A stretch of 64,000 nucleotides of DNA from positions 5,011,001 to 5,075,000 of the forward strand of contig NZ_CP030038.1 of NCBI RefSeq assembly GCF_015291725.1, written 5' to 3'. This document shows positions 35,181 through 44,219 of the stretch, one piece after another. The translations under genes and the position numbers were made by a program. This DNA comes from Bradyrhizobium sp. CCBAU 51765. GTDB lineage: Bacteria; Pseudomonadota; Alphaproteobacteria; Rhizobiales; Xanthobacteraceae. Positions within the stretch are counted from its first letter, which is position 1; each line of letters opens with the position of its first letter. Below the pieces are notes generated by a model. That model searched no databases and was not told the DNA's origin. It saw nothing but the letters and a program-made list of their open reading frames with translations.

Positions 35181-36197
35181 ATGTTGAGCCGTCGCCACGT
35201 CCTCTCCGTCCTCTCCGCCATCGCACTGGCGACCGGCTCGCTTGTCACCGCTGCGCCTGCCGCAGAGTTGCAGAAGGCAAGCCTGCGGCTGAAATGGCTG
35301 CCGCAGGCGCAGTTCGCCGGCTTCTACGTCGCGGCGGCCAAGGGCTACTACAAGGCCGAGGGCATCGACCTCACCATCAATCCCGGCGGGCCCAATTTGC
35401 TCACCGAGAACCTGGTCGCGACCGGCGCTGACACATTTGGCTTGTCCGGCGGCACCGACAGCGTGTTCGCCGCCCGCGACAAGGGCCTACCAATCGTCTG
35501 CATCGGCGTGTCGCACCAGATCACGCCCTTCATCTTCGTCACCCGCAAGGACGGGCCGGTGAAGACGATCCAGGATTTCAAGGGCAAGACCGTCACCACC
35601 TGGTTCACCGGCGCCAACCATGTGCTCAACGGCATGCTGGCCAAGGAAGGCATCAAGCCGGACGAGCTGAAGATTCAGCCGCAGCAGGTTTCGGTGACGC
35701 CGTTCGTCGATGGCAACGTCGACGTCATCACGGCGACCTACTACAACGAGTTCTACACCATCCAGTCGCGCATGCCGAAGGACAGCCTGAAGACCTTCGT
35801 CGCCGAGGATTACGGCATCACCTTCCCGCGTGACACGCTGATCGTGGCCGAGACGACCGCCAAGGAGAAGCCAGAGCTCGTCAAGGCGTTCCTGCGCGCC
35901 TCGCTCAAGGGCTGGAAGGACGCGTTCTCCGATCCCAAGGGCGCCGTGGACACCGTGATGGCCACAGCCCCGACGCTCGACCGCGCGCAGCAGGAATTCA
36001 TGCTCACCGAGGTCAAGCGCCTGATGACGGCCGGCGCGGCAGCGAAGGCCGGCATGTTCTGGATCGATGCCGATGCGGTCAAGACGGCCCACGACTTCTT
36101 CCTGAAATATGGCGTGATCTCCAAGCCGGTCGATCTCGCCGCCGCCTATGACGCCAGCTTCATCCAGAGCATCCCGGCGGCGGACCGGCTGCCGTGA
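35181..36197 (+). CDS. ABC substrate-binding protein, NMT1/THI5-like
   Basis: The 338-aa periplasmic protein begins with a signal sequence (MLSRRHVLSVLSAIALATG...AAPAAE). The mature part starts with ASLRLKWLPQAQFAGFYVA and ends in the two-lobed SsuA/THI5-like fold; this first motif is typical of proteins binding pyrimidine-type ligands or riboflavin precursors. I place the start at 35181, where GGAG lies 7 nt upstream; earlier in-frame codons give an atypical N-terminus. Confidence 0.88.
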   Translation: MLSRRHVLSVLSAIALATGSLVTAAPAAELQKASLRLKWLPQAQFAGFYVAAAKGYYKAEGIDLTINPGGPNLLTENLVATGADTFGLSGGTDSVFAARDKGLPIVCIGVSHQITPFIFVTRKDGPVKTIQDFKGKTVTTWFTGANHVLNGMLAKEGIKPDELKIQPQQVSVTPFVDGNVDVITATYYNEFYTIQSRMPKDSLKTFVAEDYGITFPRDTLIVAETTAKEKPELVKAFLRASLKGWKDAFSDPKGAVDTVMATAPTLDRAQQEFMLTEVKRLMTAGAAAKAGMFWIDADAVKTAHDFFLKYGVISKPVDLAAAYDASFIQSIPAADRLP

Positions 36198-37009
36198 GCA
36201 GCCCTGCGGCGACATCGCTCCGTGAAGGCCGCGCAACTGCGCGGTCGATGGCAATGCCGGATTTCCTGCGCAAGCTGATCCGGCTCCTGCTCGGCCTCGC
36301 CATCGCGGCAGTGATCTGGGAAGGCGCGGTGCTGCTGTTCGGTATCCGGCCGTATTATCTGCCACGCCTCAGCACGATCCTGATGGCGATGGCGGCGACG
36401 CCTCGCGCCTATGTCGACGGTTTCCTGCGGACCCTTGCCGAGACGCTGATCGGCTTCGCCTCCGGCGGCGCGTTCGGCGTGCTCATGGGCGTCGTGTTCT
36501 TCCGTGTCCGCGCGCTGCGCGAGATGATCTTTCCGATCTTCGTGGTGTCGCAGACCATTCCGGTCATCGCCTTCGGCGCGCTGGTGGTGCTGTGGTTCGG
36601 CAACACGCTGCTCGCCAAGGCGATCATCGCATTCTACCTGACCTTCTTCCCGGTGACCGTTAATACGCTGCTCGGTCTCGAGACCGTCGATCCCAAGCAG
36701 GTCGCGTTGATGCGCAGCTTCGGTGCCTCCAACCGCCAGCTCCTGCTGCGCCTGCAGTTGCCGACCGCGCTGCCGCAGATCTTCGTGGCGCTGCGGCTCG
36801 CGGCATCGCTGAGCCTCGTCGGTGCCATCGTCGGCGAATGGTTCGGCGATACCACCGGGCTCGGCGTGCTGCTGCTCCAGGCCATGTTCACCGAGAATGT
36901 CGTCGCGATCTGGGGCGCGCTGCTCGCCGCAGCCCTGCTCGGCACCGGGTTCTATGCAGTGGTCGCCGCGGCCGAGCGGCGCCTCGTGTTCTGGAACGCC
37001 GAACAATGA
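36194..37009 (+). CDS. ABC permease 1 (SsuC-like)
   Basis: The 271-aa inner-membrane permease has about six hydrophobic segments and the EAA-type cytoplasmic loop (LMRSFGASNRQLLLRLQLPTALP). It starts at a GTG overlapping the binding-protein stop and ends with an ATGA overlap into the second permease. An ATG at 36248 is an alternative start. Confidence 0.9.
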   Translation: MSSPAATSLREGRATARSMAMPDFLRKLIRLLLGLAIAAVIWEGAVLLFGIRPYYLPRLSTILMAMAATPRAYVDGFLRTLAETLIGFASGGAFGVLMGVVFFRVRALREMIFPIFVVSQTIPVIAFGALVVLWFGNTLLAKAIIAFYLTFFPVTVNTLLGLETVDPKQVALMRSFGASNRQLLLRLQLPTALPQIFVALRLAASLSLVGAIVGEWFGDTTGLGVLLLQAMFTENVVAIWGALLAAALLGTGFYAVVAAAERRLVFWNAEQ

Positions 37010-37764
37010 GCCACGCGATCGCCTCACCCTCGCTCGCCGTCCAGCGCGGCATTCTCGGCGCCGTCCTCCTGGTCGCGTGCTGGGAAGGGACGGCGCGCGG
37101 ACTGCATCTGCCGGCCTATGTACTCCCCGCCGTCAGCGACATCCTCGTCGGCCTCTGGTCCAAGCGCGCAATACTCATCGACGCCGCCGGCTACACCCTG
37201 CTCGAAGCACTCGCGGGCTACGGGCTCGGCTGCCTGATCGGGCTTGGCCTCGCCGTCGCCATCGCATTGGTCCCTGCATTGCGCAGCGCGATCCTGCCGC
37301 TCGCCACCGCGATCAATTCGGTGCCCGTGGTCGGTTATTCGCCGCTGATCCTGCTGTGGTTCGGTATCGGCGTCAGCTCCAAGATCGTGATGGTGGCGAT
37401 GGCGGTGAGCTTCACCATCCTGCTGTCGATGCTGGCCGGGCTCGACCGGGTCGATCGCCGCGCCGTCGACCTCATGCGCAGCTTCGGTGCAAGCCGCTTC
37501 GGCGTGCTGTGGCGCCTGCGCCTGCCGACCGCCCTGCCGCTGCTGCTCGCCGGCATGCGCGTCTCCACGGTGCGCAGCGTGATCGTGGCGATCGTCACCG
37601 AAATGCTCGGCGCGCATGGCGGACTCGGCTGGGTGATTTACCAGGCCGTGCTCCAGATTGATTTCGTCCAGGTCTGGGCAGCAATCTTCGTCGCATCCGC
37701 GGCGAGCCTCGCCTTCTTCGGCCTGATCGGCTTCCTCGAACGCAAGATCCTGTTCTGGACGTGA
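37006..37764 (+). CDS. ABC permease 2 (SsuC-like)
   Basis: The 252-aa permease is a paralogue of the preceding one: same EAA loop (LMRSFGASRFGVLWRLRLPTALP) and similar hydrophobic segments. The start at 37006 is set by the ATGA overlap; the longer in-frame reading upstream lies inside the first permease gene. The pair probably forms a heterodimeric channel. Confidence 0.9.
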   Translation: MSHAIASPSLAVQRGILGAVLLVACWEGTARGLHLPAYVLPAVSDILVGLWSKRAILIDAAGYTLLEALAGYGLGCLIGLGLAVAIALVPALRSAILPLATAINSVPVVGYSPLILLWFGIGVSSKIVMVAMAVSFTILLSMLAGLDRVDRRAVDLMRSFGASRFGVLWRLRLPTALPLLLAGMRVSTVRSVIVAIVTEMLGAHGGLGWVIYQAVLQIDFVQVWAAIFVASAASLAFFGLIGFLERKILFWT

Positions 37765-37780
37765 CGCCAGGAAACACACC

Positions 37781-39085
37781 ATGAAACGACAGATGCATCT
37801 CGGCCTGTTCATCCTAGGAACCGGCAGCCACGTCGCAGGCTGGCGCTATCCCGGCGCGGTCGACAGCTTCCAGGATTTTGCGGCAATCCAGGAGATCGGC
37901 CGCACCGCCGAGCGCGGCAAGTTCGACCTGATCTTCATGGGTGACAATCTCTATGCCGACGCCGCCGCCCATCCCTCCTACACGCTGCGGCTGGAGCCGC
38001 TGACCATGCTGGCGGCCCTTTCGACCTCGACCAACCATATCGGGCTCGGCGCCACCGTCTCCACCACCTACAGCGATCCCTTCTCGGTCGCGCGCGTGTT
38101 TGCTTCGCTCGATCACATCTCCAGGGGACGCGCGGCATGGAACGCGGTGACAACGGCCAATCCGGCGACGGCCGCGAACTTCGGCACCACCCATCCCGAC
38201 CACGCCCGCCGCTACGAGATGGCCGGCGAATTCCTCGACGTGGTCAAGGGCCTGTGGGACGGCTGGGCGGATGACGCCATCGTCGCCGACCGCGCCAGCG
38301 GCCTCTACATCGATCCGGCGAAGCTTCGCCCGATCGACCATGAAGGCGCGTTCTTCAAGGTGAAGGGCCCGCTCAACATCGGCCGCAGCCCGCAAGGCCG
38401 CCCCGTCGTGCTCCAGGCCGGCGGCTCCGAGGCAGGACAGGCCCTTGCCGCGCGCACCGCGGACATCGTGTTTTCGGTGGTGCAGGATATCGACGAAGCC
38501 AAGGCCGGTTACGCCTCGCTGAAGACGCGCCTGCCGGCGTTCGGACGCAGGCCCGAGGACGTCACGGTGCTGCCGGGCGTGATGCCCGTGGTCGGCCGCA
38601 CCGACAAGGAGGCGTTCGAGAAGCTCAATACACTCCAGAGCTTTGTCAGCGGCAGCAATGCGCTCGCCATCCTGTCCGACCGCTTCGGCCGCGACATGTC
38701 GGCCTATGATCTCGATGGTCCTATCCCCGATATCGCGCCGTCGGACAACTATCACAGCTTCGCCAGCGTCATGCTCGCCAAGGGCCGGCGCGAGAACATG
38801 ACGCTACGCGACCTCTACAATCTCACCGCCGCCGCCCGCGGCCATTGGGTGCTGTGCGGCTCGGCCGAGCGCATCGCCGACACGCTCCAGCTCTGGTTCG
38901 AGGAGCATGCCGCCGACGGCTTCAACGTCATGCCGCCGTATTTCCACGAAGGGTTCGAAGATTTCGTCCAGCTCGTCGTGCCGATCCTGCAGGAGCGCGG
39001 GCTGTTCCGCAGCGATTATGAGGGGACGACATTGCGCGATCATCTCGGCCTCGCGCGGCCGGCGAACCCGTTCTTCGCGGCTTAG
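37781..39085 (+). CDS. LLM-class FMN-dependent monooxygenase (NtaA/SnaA/DszA type)
   Basis: The 434-aa protein is a luciferase-like TIM-barrel monooxygenase of the nitrilotriacetate/dibenzothiophene-sulfone group: GSHVAGWRYPGA near the N-terminus, FMGDNLYAD, LDHISRGRAAWNAVT and VLQAGGSEAGQALA. It uses reduced FMN from a separate reductase, likely the RutF-like protein at 27877-28407. AGGAAA precedes the ATG. Its last codon overlaps the stop of the convergent DHDPS-family gene. Confidence 0.93.
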   Translation: MKRQMHLGLFILGTGSHVAGWRYPGAVDSFQDFAAIQEIGRTAERGKFDLIFMGDNLYADAAAHPSYTLRLEPLTMLAALSTSTNHIGLGATVSTTYSDPFSVARVFASLDHISRGRAAWNAVTTANPATAANFGTTHPDHARRYEMAGEFLDVVKGLWDGWADDAIVADRASGLYIDPAKLRPIDHEGAFFKVKGPLNIGRSPQGRPVVLQAGGSEAGQALAARTADIVFSVVQDIDEAKAGYASLKTRLPAFGRRPEDVTVLPGVMPVVGRTDKEAFEKLNTLQSFVSGSNALAILSDRFGRDMSAYDLDGPIPDIAPSDNYHSFASVMLAKGRRENMTLRDLYNLTAAARGHWVLCGSAERIADTLQLWFEEHAADGFNVMPPYFHEGFEDFVQLVVPILQERGLFRSDYEGTTLRDHLGLARPANPFFAA

Positions 39086-40020
39086 AGCACCCCGGCAGTT
39101 CGCAGGGCCTGCTCGAGTGCCTGCAACTCGCCGCGTGTCGCTGGCGGCTGCGGCGGCCGCACCGCATCGCATGACAGGCGTCCGAGCAATTTCAGGCACG
39201 CCTTGAGCCGCACGGTCGCCCGCCCTCCGGGCGCCTCACGATAGATCGCGACCGCCAGAGGATACAGCTGCTCATGCGCGGCGCGCGCCCGTTCCCAATC
39301 GCCGGACTGGGCGGCAGTCCAGAGGCCGACCACAAGCTCCGGCACGACGCAGGCGAGGCTGACCTGGCTGCCGGCGGAGCCGACGATATAGCTCGTCAGC
39401 AGATGTTCGTCGCCGGAGCCGAGCACGACGAAGTCCGGTCGCAGTTTCCGGATCAGCCTGAGATTCTGTTCGTAGGCTGAGACCTCCCAGCTGCCCTCCT
39501 TCACCGCAACGAAGCGAGGATCGACGGCAAGCCGCGTCAGCAGCGGCGGCGCGTAGGCCATCGCGCCCGCGCCGACGGGCGCAGCGTAGAGCATCAAAGG
39601 TACCGTCGTGGCATCGCGGATGTGGCGGTGATGTTCGATCACGCAATCATCGGCATGGCCGAGCGCCCAGCTGTTGGGAGGAAACACCAGCAGCCCGTCC
39701 GCGCCGGCCTGCTCCAGCGCAGCCGCCTCGCGCGCGGCCTCCAGGCTCGATTCATGATTGACCCCGGAGACGATCAGGCATTCCTTCGCGTGTTGACGCG
39801 CCAGCTCCACCACGCGCCGCTTCTCGGCCAGCGACAGCACGAAATTCTCGCCGGCATGGCCGTTGACGAGGAGCCCATTGATGCCGGGCGTGGACGAAAC
39901 CGAGATGACATGGGCTGCGAGCTGCGCCTCGTCGACCTCGAAATCGGGCGTCATCGGCAGGATGGTGGCGGCGTGAATGCCGCGCAGGCGATCGCTGAAT
40001 GTCCGCATCGTGGCCGACAT
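39082..40020 (-). CDS. DHDPS-family lyase/aldolase A (NGHAGE type)
   Basis: The 312-aa TIM-barrel protein has the Schiff-base Lys in RFVAVKEGS (about residue 165) and a Tyr in PLMLYAAP. The loop that is GTTGE in dihydrodipicolinate synthase is NGHAGE, removing the Thr pair used there, so another pyruvate-type aldol reaction is more likely. Last gene of the ten-gene operon; it starts 6 bp after the ABC ATPase stop. Confidence 0.88.
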   Translation of the reverse strand: MSATMRTFSDRLRGIHAATILPMTPDFEVDEAQLAAHVISVSSTPGINGLLVNGHAGENFVLSLAEKRRVVELARQHAKECLIVSGVNHESSLEAAREAAALEQAGADGLLVFPPNSWALGHADDCVIEHHRHIRDATTVPLMLYAAPVGAGAMAYAPPLLTRLAVDPRFVAVKEGSWEVSAYEQNLRLIRKLRPDFVVLGSGDEHLLTSYIVGSAGSQVSLACVVPELVVGLWTAAQSGDWERARAAHEQLYPLAVAIYREAPGGRATVRLKACLKLLGRLSCDAVRPPQPPATRGELQALEQALRTAGVL

Positions 40021-40026
40021 CGCCAG

Positions 40027-40818
40027 CTAGTGAATGATTTGGTCGAGGAACGTTCGCGCCCGCTCCGACTTCGGATGCTTGAAGAATTCCTCCGGCGCGG
40101 CCTGCTCGACCACCTTGCCCTCGTTCATGAACACGATGCGGTCGGCAACCTCGCGGGCAAAGCCCATCTCATGCGTCACGCACAGCATGGTCATGCCCTC
40201 CTCGGCGAGCTTCTTCATGGTCTCCAGCACCTCCTTGACCATCTCGGGGTCGAGCGCCGAAGTCGGCTCGTCGAACAGCATGATCTTGGGGCGCATGCAC
40301 AGCGCCCGCGCGATCGCAACGCGCTGCTGCTGGCCGCCCGAGAGCTGCCCGGGAAATTTCTCCGCCTGGTCCGGAATCCGCACTTTTGTGAGGAAATGCA
40401 TGGCGAGATCCCTAGCCTCGGCCTCACTCATGCCATTCGCGGTCATCGGTGCCAGAGTGCAGTTCTCCAGCACCGTCATGTGCGGGAACAGATTAAAGCT
40501 CTGGAACACCATGCCGGTGTCGCGCCTGACCGCGTCGATGTTCTTGCGCTGATGGTCGAGCTCGACGCCATTGACGTAGATCAGGCCCTCATCATGCTTC
40601 TCGATGTGGTTGATGCAGCGGATGAGCGTCGACTTGCCCGAACCGGAGGGGCCGCAGACCACGATCTTCTCGCCCTTGGCGACCTTGAGATCGACCTCGT
40701 TCAACGCGGTGAAGTCGCCATAGTGCTTGTAGACCGCCTCCATGCGGACCGCGGGCACCTCGCGGAGCTGCGGTTGCACTGTTGCACCTTCCGTCGTCGT
40801 CGTCGACGTCTCGCTCAT
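40027..40818 (-). CDS. Polar amino acid-type ABC importer ATPase
   Basis: The 263-aa ATPase has Walker A GPSGSGKST, Q-loop MVFQSFNLFPHMTV, signature LSGGQQQRVAIARAL and Walker B IMLFDEPTSALDPE, as in GlnQ/HisP. The start overlaps the permease stop by four bases. It powers uptake with the permease and binding protein upstream. Confidence 0.94.
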   Translation of the reverse strand: MSETSTTTTEGATVQPQLREVPAVRMEAVYKHYGDFTALNEVDLKVAKGEKIVVCGPSGSGKSTLIRCINHIEKHDEGLIYVNGVELDHQRKNIDAVRRDTGMVFQSFNLFPHMTVLENCTLAPMTANGMSEAEARDLAMHFLTKVRIPDQAEKFPGQLSGGQQQRVAIARALCMRPKIMLFDEPTSALDPEMVKEVLETMKKLAEEGMTMLCVTHEMGFAREVADRIVFMNEGKVVEQAAPEEFFKHPKSERARTFLDQIIH

Positions 40819-41546
40819 GCCCGGGCCTCCACGCTCGCCTGTGCGACCGGCGCCCTCGTCGCGACCTTCCTGGATTTCGTAACGCTCGATCGACCGAAAT
40901 GTTTTTCCAGGCGGCGCTGGACCGCATCCCAGACCGATGTGAGGATCAGGTAATACGCCGTTGCCGCCGCATAGACCTCAAGGATCTGGAAATGCTCCTG
41001 CATCAGCATGTCGCTGCGGCGCATGAGCTCCTCGACCGAGATCACGGAGGCGAGCGAGGTCGCCTTCAGGAGCGAGTTGATGGAATTGCCAAGCGGCGGG
41101 ATCATCAGCCGGAACGCCTGCGGCAGGGTCACGCGGCGGAACGTCACCCAGGGCGACAGGCTGAGCGCCCAGGCGGCCTCACGCTGCCCCGCCGACACCG
41201 CCATGAAGCCGCTGCGCACGATCTCGGCGAGATAGGCCGCCTCGTTGAGAATCAGGCCGACGAGCGCGCAGGTGATCACGCTGAACTTGATGCCCAGTTG
41301 CGGCAAGCCGCTGTAGATCACCACCAGCTGGATCAGAAGCGGCGTGCCGCGAAAGAACCAGATGTAAAAGCGCGCCGCTCCCGCAAGCACCGGATTGGAC
41401 GACATGCGCAGCAACGCGATGCCCATGCCGAGGATCAATCCGCCGATGACCGCCGCCACCGTCAAGCCGATGGTGACGAGGACTCCCTTCATCAGGAAGT
41501 AATTGAAGAAGTAGCTGACGGCGGCCGTCGGACTGAAATGGCTCAT
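40815..41546 (-). CDS. Polar amino acid-type ABC permease
   Basis: The 243-aa permease has about five hydrophobic segments and the loop AWALSLSPWVTFRRVTLPQA typical of His/Gln importers. I choose the start at 41546 (GGAGAAGAG upstream) over an in-frame extension to 41594 that overlaps the binding-protein region. Confidence 0.92.
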   Translation of the reverse strand: MSHFSPTAAVSYFFNYFLMKGVLVTIGLTVAAVIGGLILGMGIALLRMSSNPVLAGAARFYIWFFRGTPLLIQLVVIYSGLPQLGIKFSVITCALVGLILNEAAYLAEIVRSGFMAVSAGQREAAWALSLSPWVTFRRVTLPQAFRLMIPPLGNSINSLLKATSLASVISVEELMRRSDMLMQEHFQILEVYAAATAYYLILTSVWDAVQRRLEKHFGRSSVTKSRKVATRAPVAQASVEARA

Positions 41547-41565
41547 CGGCTCTTCTCCGTGGGTA

Positions 41566-42402
41566 TCAGGCCGGACCGGGGCCGGCGATCGCAAGCGGCT
41601 GGTCGGCCGGCATACTGGTTAGGCCGAACTTGTCGAACAAGGCCTGGTAGCTGCCGTCGGCGCGCATCGCGTTGAGCGCCTTGACGACGGTATCGGCGAC
41701 CGTCTTGTTGCGGAAACCAAGCGTGGTCCTGGCCGTGCCGAGCCCGCTCAGGACTTCCTTCACACGACCACGGCCGACGAGATCGCGTGCCACGCTGTCG
41801 ACCAGCAGCGCATTGTCTACCTGGCCCGCAAGCAGCGCGCTGACGACGTTGGTCGCAGTCGGGAACGTCCGCATCTCGACGGCCGCTCCGCCTTTCGCTA
41901 CGCTGGCATCGCTGAGCTTCTTGAGCCAGTTCATCTGGTAGCTGCTGACCTCGACGGCGGATGATTTTCCGATCAGATCGTTTTCGGTAGCAATTTTTGT
42001 GCCGCTGTCGGGAGACACCACGACCGAAATGGCCTGAATGGCGTAAGGCACCATGTACATCAGCTTGGAGCGCTCCTCGGTCCAGAACATGCCGGTATTC
42101 ACGCCATCGATGCGCGCTGCACCCAAGGCAGGAATCATCGCTGGAAAATCCATCCGGACGAGTTCGACCGGAAGACACAACCGTTTGCCGAGTTCGGCGG
42201 CGAGCTCGACATTGAGGCCCTGCAGCTGTCCGTCCTTGTCGACGAATTGCTGCGGCGGATTGGTCGGGTTGATGGAGAGCTGCAATTTGCCGGGCGCAAT
42301 CAGATTGCCATCGGTGATTGCGGGCGTACAGGCGGCATGCACCGCCGTGGATGCAAGAACGAGTGCGGCGGCTGCACTCAAGCGAAACAGTGTCGAGACC
42401 AT
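41566..42402 (-). CDS. ABC substrate-binding protein, family 3 (copy 1)
   Basis: The 278-aa periplasmic protein has a signal peptide (MVSTLFRLSAAAALVLASTA, cleavage before ACTPA) and family 3 features, such as NPPQQFVDKDGQLQGLNVEL and NTGMFWTEERSKLMY. The start at 42402 has GGAGG upstream. It closely resembles the binding protein at 53950-54786 along its whole length. The ligand is unknown; the operon context favours a carboxylate or amino acid-like compound. Confidence 0.92.
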   Translation of the reverse strand: MVSTLFRLSAAAALVLASTAVHAACTPAITDGNLIAPGKLQLSINPTNPPQQFVDKDGQLQGLNVELAAELGKRLCLPVELVRMDFPAMIPALGAARIDGVNTGMFWTEERSKLMYMVPYAIQAISVVVSPDSGTKIATENDLIGKSSAVEVSSYQMNWLKKLSDASVAKGGAAVEMRTFPTATNVVSALLAGQVDNALLVDSVARDLVGRGRVKEVLSGLGTARTTLGFRNKTVADTVVKALNAMRADGSYQALFDKFGLTSMPADQPLAIAGPGPA

Positions 42403-42524
42403 GGATACCTCCAGTAAGACGCCAATGACCGATGCAGTTCCTCGCCCGGGACTCCCCACAACGCTTCTTGGATGCGGCCAGCCGGTACTCGCGACCCGGC
42501 AGGCAGCATCGTCCTTGATCCGCT

Positions 42525-42827
42525 TCAAGCCGGTCCCGACATCGGCTTGAGCTGGATGCGCATGAAATTCTTCACCAGGGATTCGAACGGGCCGAATCCC
42601 TTCACTTTCAAAAACTCCGGCGTCTCGAACGCCCAGCGTCCCGCGACCTCGTACATGGCGGCGTATTTCGGCCCGTCGCCGACCGAGACGAAGCGCTTTG
42701 CCGACAACCAGCCGGGACAGGCGAGCAGATCCGGAAAATGCCTCTGCTCGTACCAGGCGTTGAACGCAGCCTCGTGCTCGGGATCGATGTCGAGCCGCAC
42801 GATATGGATGAAGGCTTCGTCGGCCAT
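42525..42827 (-). CDS. Small DUF4286-like protein (100 aa)
   Basis: The 100-aa protein has the dimeric ferredoxin-like pattern FIHIVRLDIDPEHEAAFNAW, YEQRHFPDLLACPG, near DUF4286/EthD-like proteins of catabolic clusters. GAGGAA precedes the ATG at 42827, 7 bp after the neighbouring lyase gene. The role is unknown. Confidence 0.75.
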   Translation of the reverse strand: MADEAFIHIVRLDIDPEHEAAFNAWYEQRHFPDLLACPGWLSAKRFVSVGDGPKYAAMYEVAGRWAFETPEFLKVKGFGPFESLVKNFMRIQLKPMSGPA

Positions 42828-42834
42828 GGGTTCC

Positions 42835-43788
42835 TCACGCCAGACGAATGTCGCCGGCCGCGCGCGCCGCGCCGACCGTCGTTGCAATGGCGTCGCACAG
42901 CGCCGGAAGGACCGGCAGCAACGGCGGCCGCGGATCGGCGTTGCGGATCAGGCCGAGCGCCTTGAGCCCGACCTTCATGCGCGTATGCATGTCCATGATC
43001 GGGGCCGGCCCGTAGATCGAACGCACGATCGGATAGAGCCGCTCGTTGACGGCGCGCATCGTCTTGAGGTCGTCGGCGAGCGAGGCCTGCCAGAGCGCTG
43101 CGAACAGATGCGGCGCGAGGCTGACAAGGCCGGAGAGAATGCCGTCACCGCCGACGGCGAGCTGCGGCAGGAACCAGTTGAAGTTCGACGGCAGGATCGC
43201 CACGGAGGGATCGGCCTGCTTCACCACGCGGCGGTTCTCGTCATAGGCCAGCATGGTGTCGCTGCCTTCCTTGACGGCGATGACGCTATCGAGCGCTGCG
43301 ATCTTCGCCAGCGTCTCCGGCGAATAGCCGAAGCCGGACGCCAGCGGATATTGGAAAATCGACACGGGAATCCCGATGGCGGAGCTGACGGCCTGCACGA
43401 AGGCGACCGGCGCGCGCGAGGTCGCCGAGGCGCCGCCGCCGAGCGGCGCAGGCGGGAACAACACGGCGCAATCGGCGCCGGCGGCCTCCGCGAGCTGGGC
43501 CTGGTGGATCGCTTCCGCCGTCGAATGCGCGATGATGCCTGAAAGCAGTGGCTTGCCGCCGATCTGCCGGCGCGTCCGCTCGATCACGGCCTGACGTTCG
43601 TCGTCCGAGAGCGATCCGCCCTCGCCCGCGTGACCATTGACGAACACCGCCGCGATGCCATCAGGGCATGCGCAATAATCCAGCACGCGGGCATAGCCGT
43701 CCCAGTCGATCGAGCTGTCGTTCCTGAAGGGCAGCACGGTCGCCACCGTGACGCCACGCAGATCCGGTTTCTTCATCGGCTTGCTCAT
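42835..43788 (-). CDS. DHDPS-family lyase/aldolase B (NGHAGE type)
   Basis: The 317-aa TIM-barrel protein has the Schiff-base Lys in VIAVKEGSD and a Tyr in IFQYPLAS; the catalytic loop is VNGHAGEGG, as in the protein at 39082-40020. The two are paralogues of one subfamily. It overlaps the MaoC gene stop by four bases. It probably cleaves or forms a 2-oxo acid aldol. Confidence 0.88.
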   Translation of the reverse strand: MSKPMKKPDLRGVTVATVLPFRNDSSIDWDGYARVLDYCACPDGIAAVFVNGHAGEGGSLSDDERQAVIERTRRQIGGKPLLSGIIAHSTAEAIHQAQLAEAAGADCAVLFPPAPLGGGASATSRAPVAFVQAVSSAIGIPVSIFQYPLASGFGYSPETLAKIAALDSVIAVKEGSDTMLAYDENRRVVKQADPSVAILPSNFNWFLPQLAVGGDGILSGLVSLAPHLFAALWQASLADDLKTMRAVNERLYPIVRSIYGPAPIMDMHTRMKVGLKALGLIRNADPRPPLLPVLPALCDAIATTVGAARAAGDIRLA

Positions 43789-44216
43789 GACGGTCTCCGC
43801 CGTGGGAATTTCAGGCTCGCCCGCGCCTTCAGCACTTCGAGGCCGCCCTCGTTGCGTGCGCTCGCCTCCCAGATGATCGTGCGGGTCTCATCGTGCTGCT
43901 CGGCGATCCAGACATCGAAGGTGAGCGTGTCGCCGTAGAACACGGGACCTGTGAACCAGAACCGGTCCTCCACCGACACGCCGATGGTGCCGACCAGCTC
44001 GCTGGTCAGGATGCTGGTGCAGAGCCCCGCGACCATGATCCCCGGCGCCAGCCGGCGGCCGAAGCGGGTCGCGCCGGCATAGATCTCGTCGACATGGACG
44101 GGGCCGAAATCACCGGTCGCGGCGATGTAGAGCGCGCCATCGGCCTCGGTGATGGTCTTGCTCAGGCTGACCCTGTCGTTGACCTTGAGATCGTCGAAGG
44201 ATTTTGGCTCGTACAT
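43785..44216 (-). CDS. MaoC-type enoyl-CoA hydratase, catalytic subunit
   Basis: The 143-aa hotdog-fold protein carries the R-hydratase dyad in ATGDFGPVHVDE (Asp and His). A single hotdog unit, so it must pair. The neighbouring gene at 44220-44627 is a related unit without these residues, which suggests a heteromeric hydratase. Overlaps the lyase gene start (ATGA). Confidence 0.9.
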   Translation of the reverse strand: MYEPKSFDDLKVNDRVSLSKTITEADGALYIAATGDFGPVHVDEIYAGATRFGRRLAPGIMVAGLCTSILTSELVGTIGVSVEDRFWFTGPVFYGDTLTFDVWIAEQHDETRTIIWEASARNEGGLEVLKARASLKFPRRRPS

Positions 44217-44219
44217 GGC

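Noticed and set aside
36838..37005. N-terminal extension of permease 2
   Set aside because: It lies inside permease 1; the ATGA overlap at 37006 gives a normal-length protein.
39082..39085. Overlapping stops of the LLM monooxygenase and DHDPS-like genes, considered as a sign of frameshift
   Set aside because: Both proteins have normal length and ends; convergent genes with a four-base overlap are not rare.
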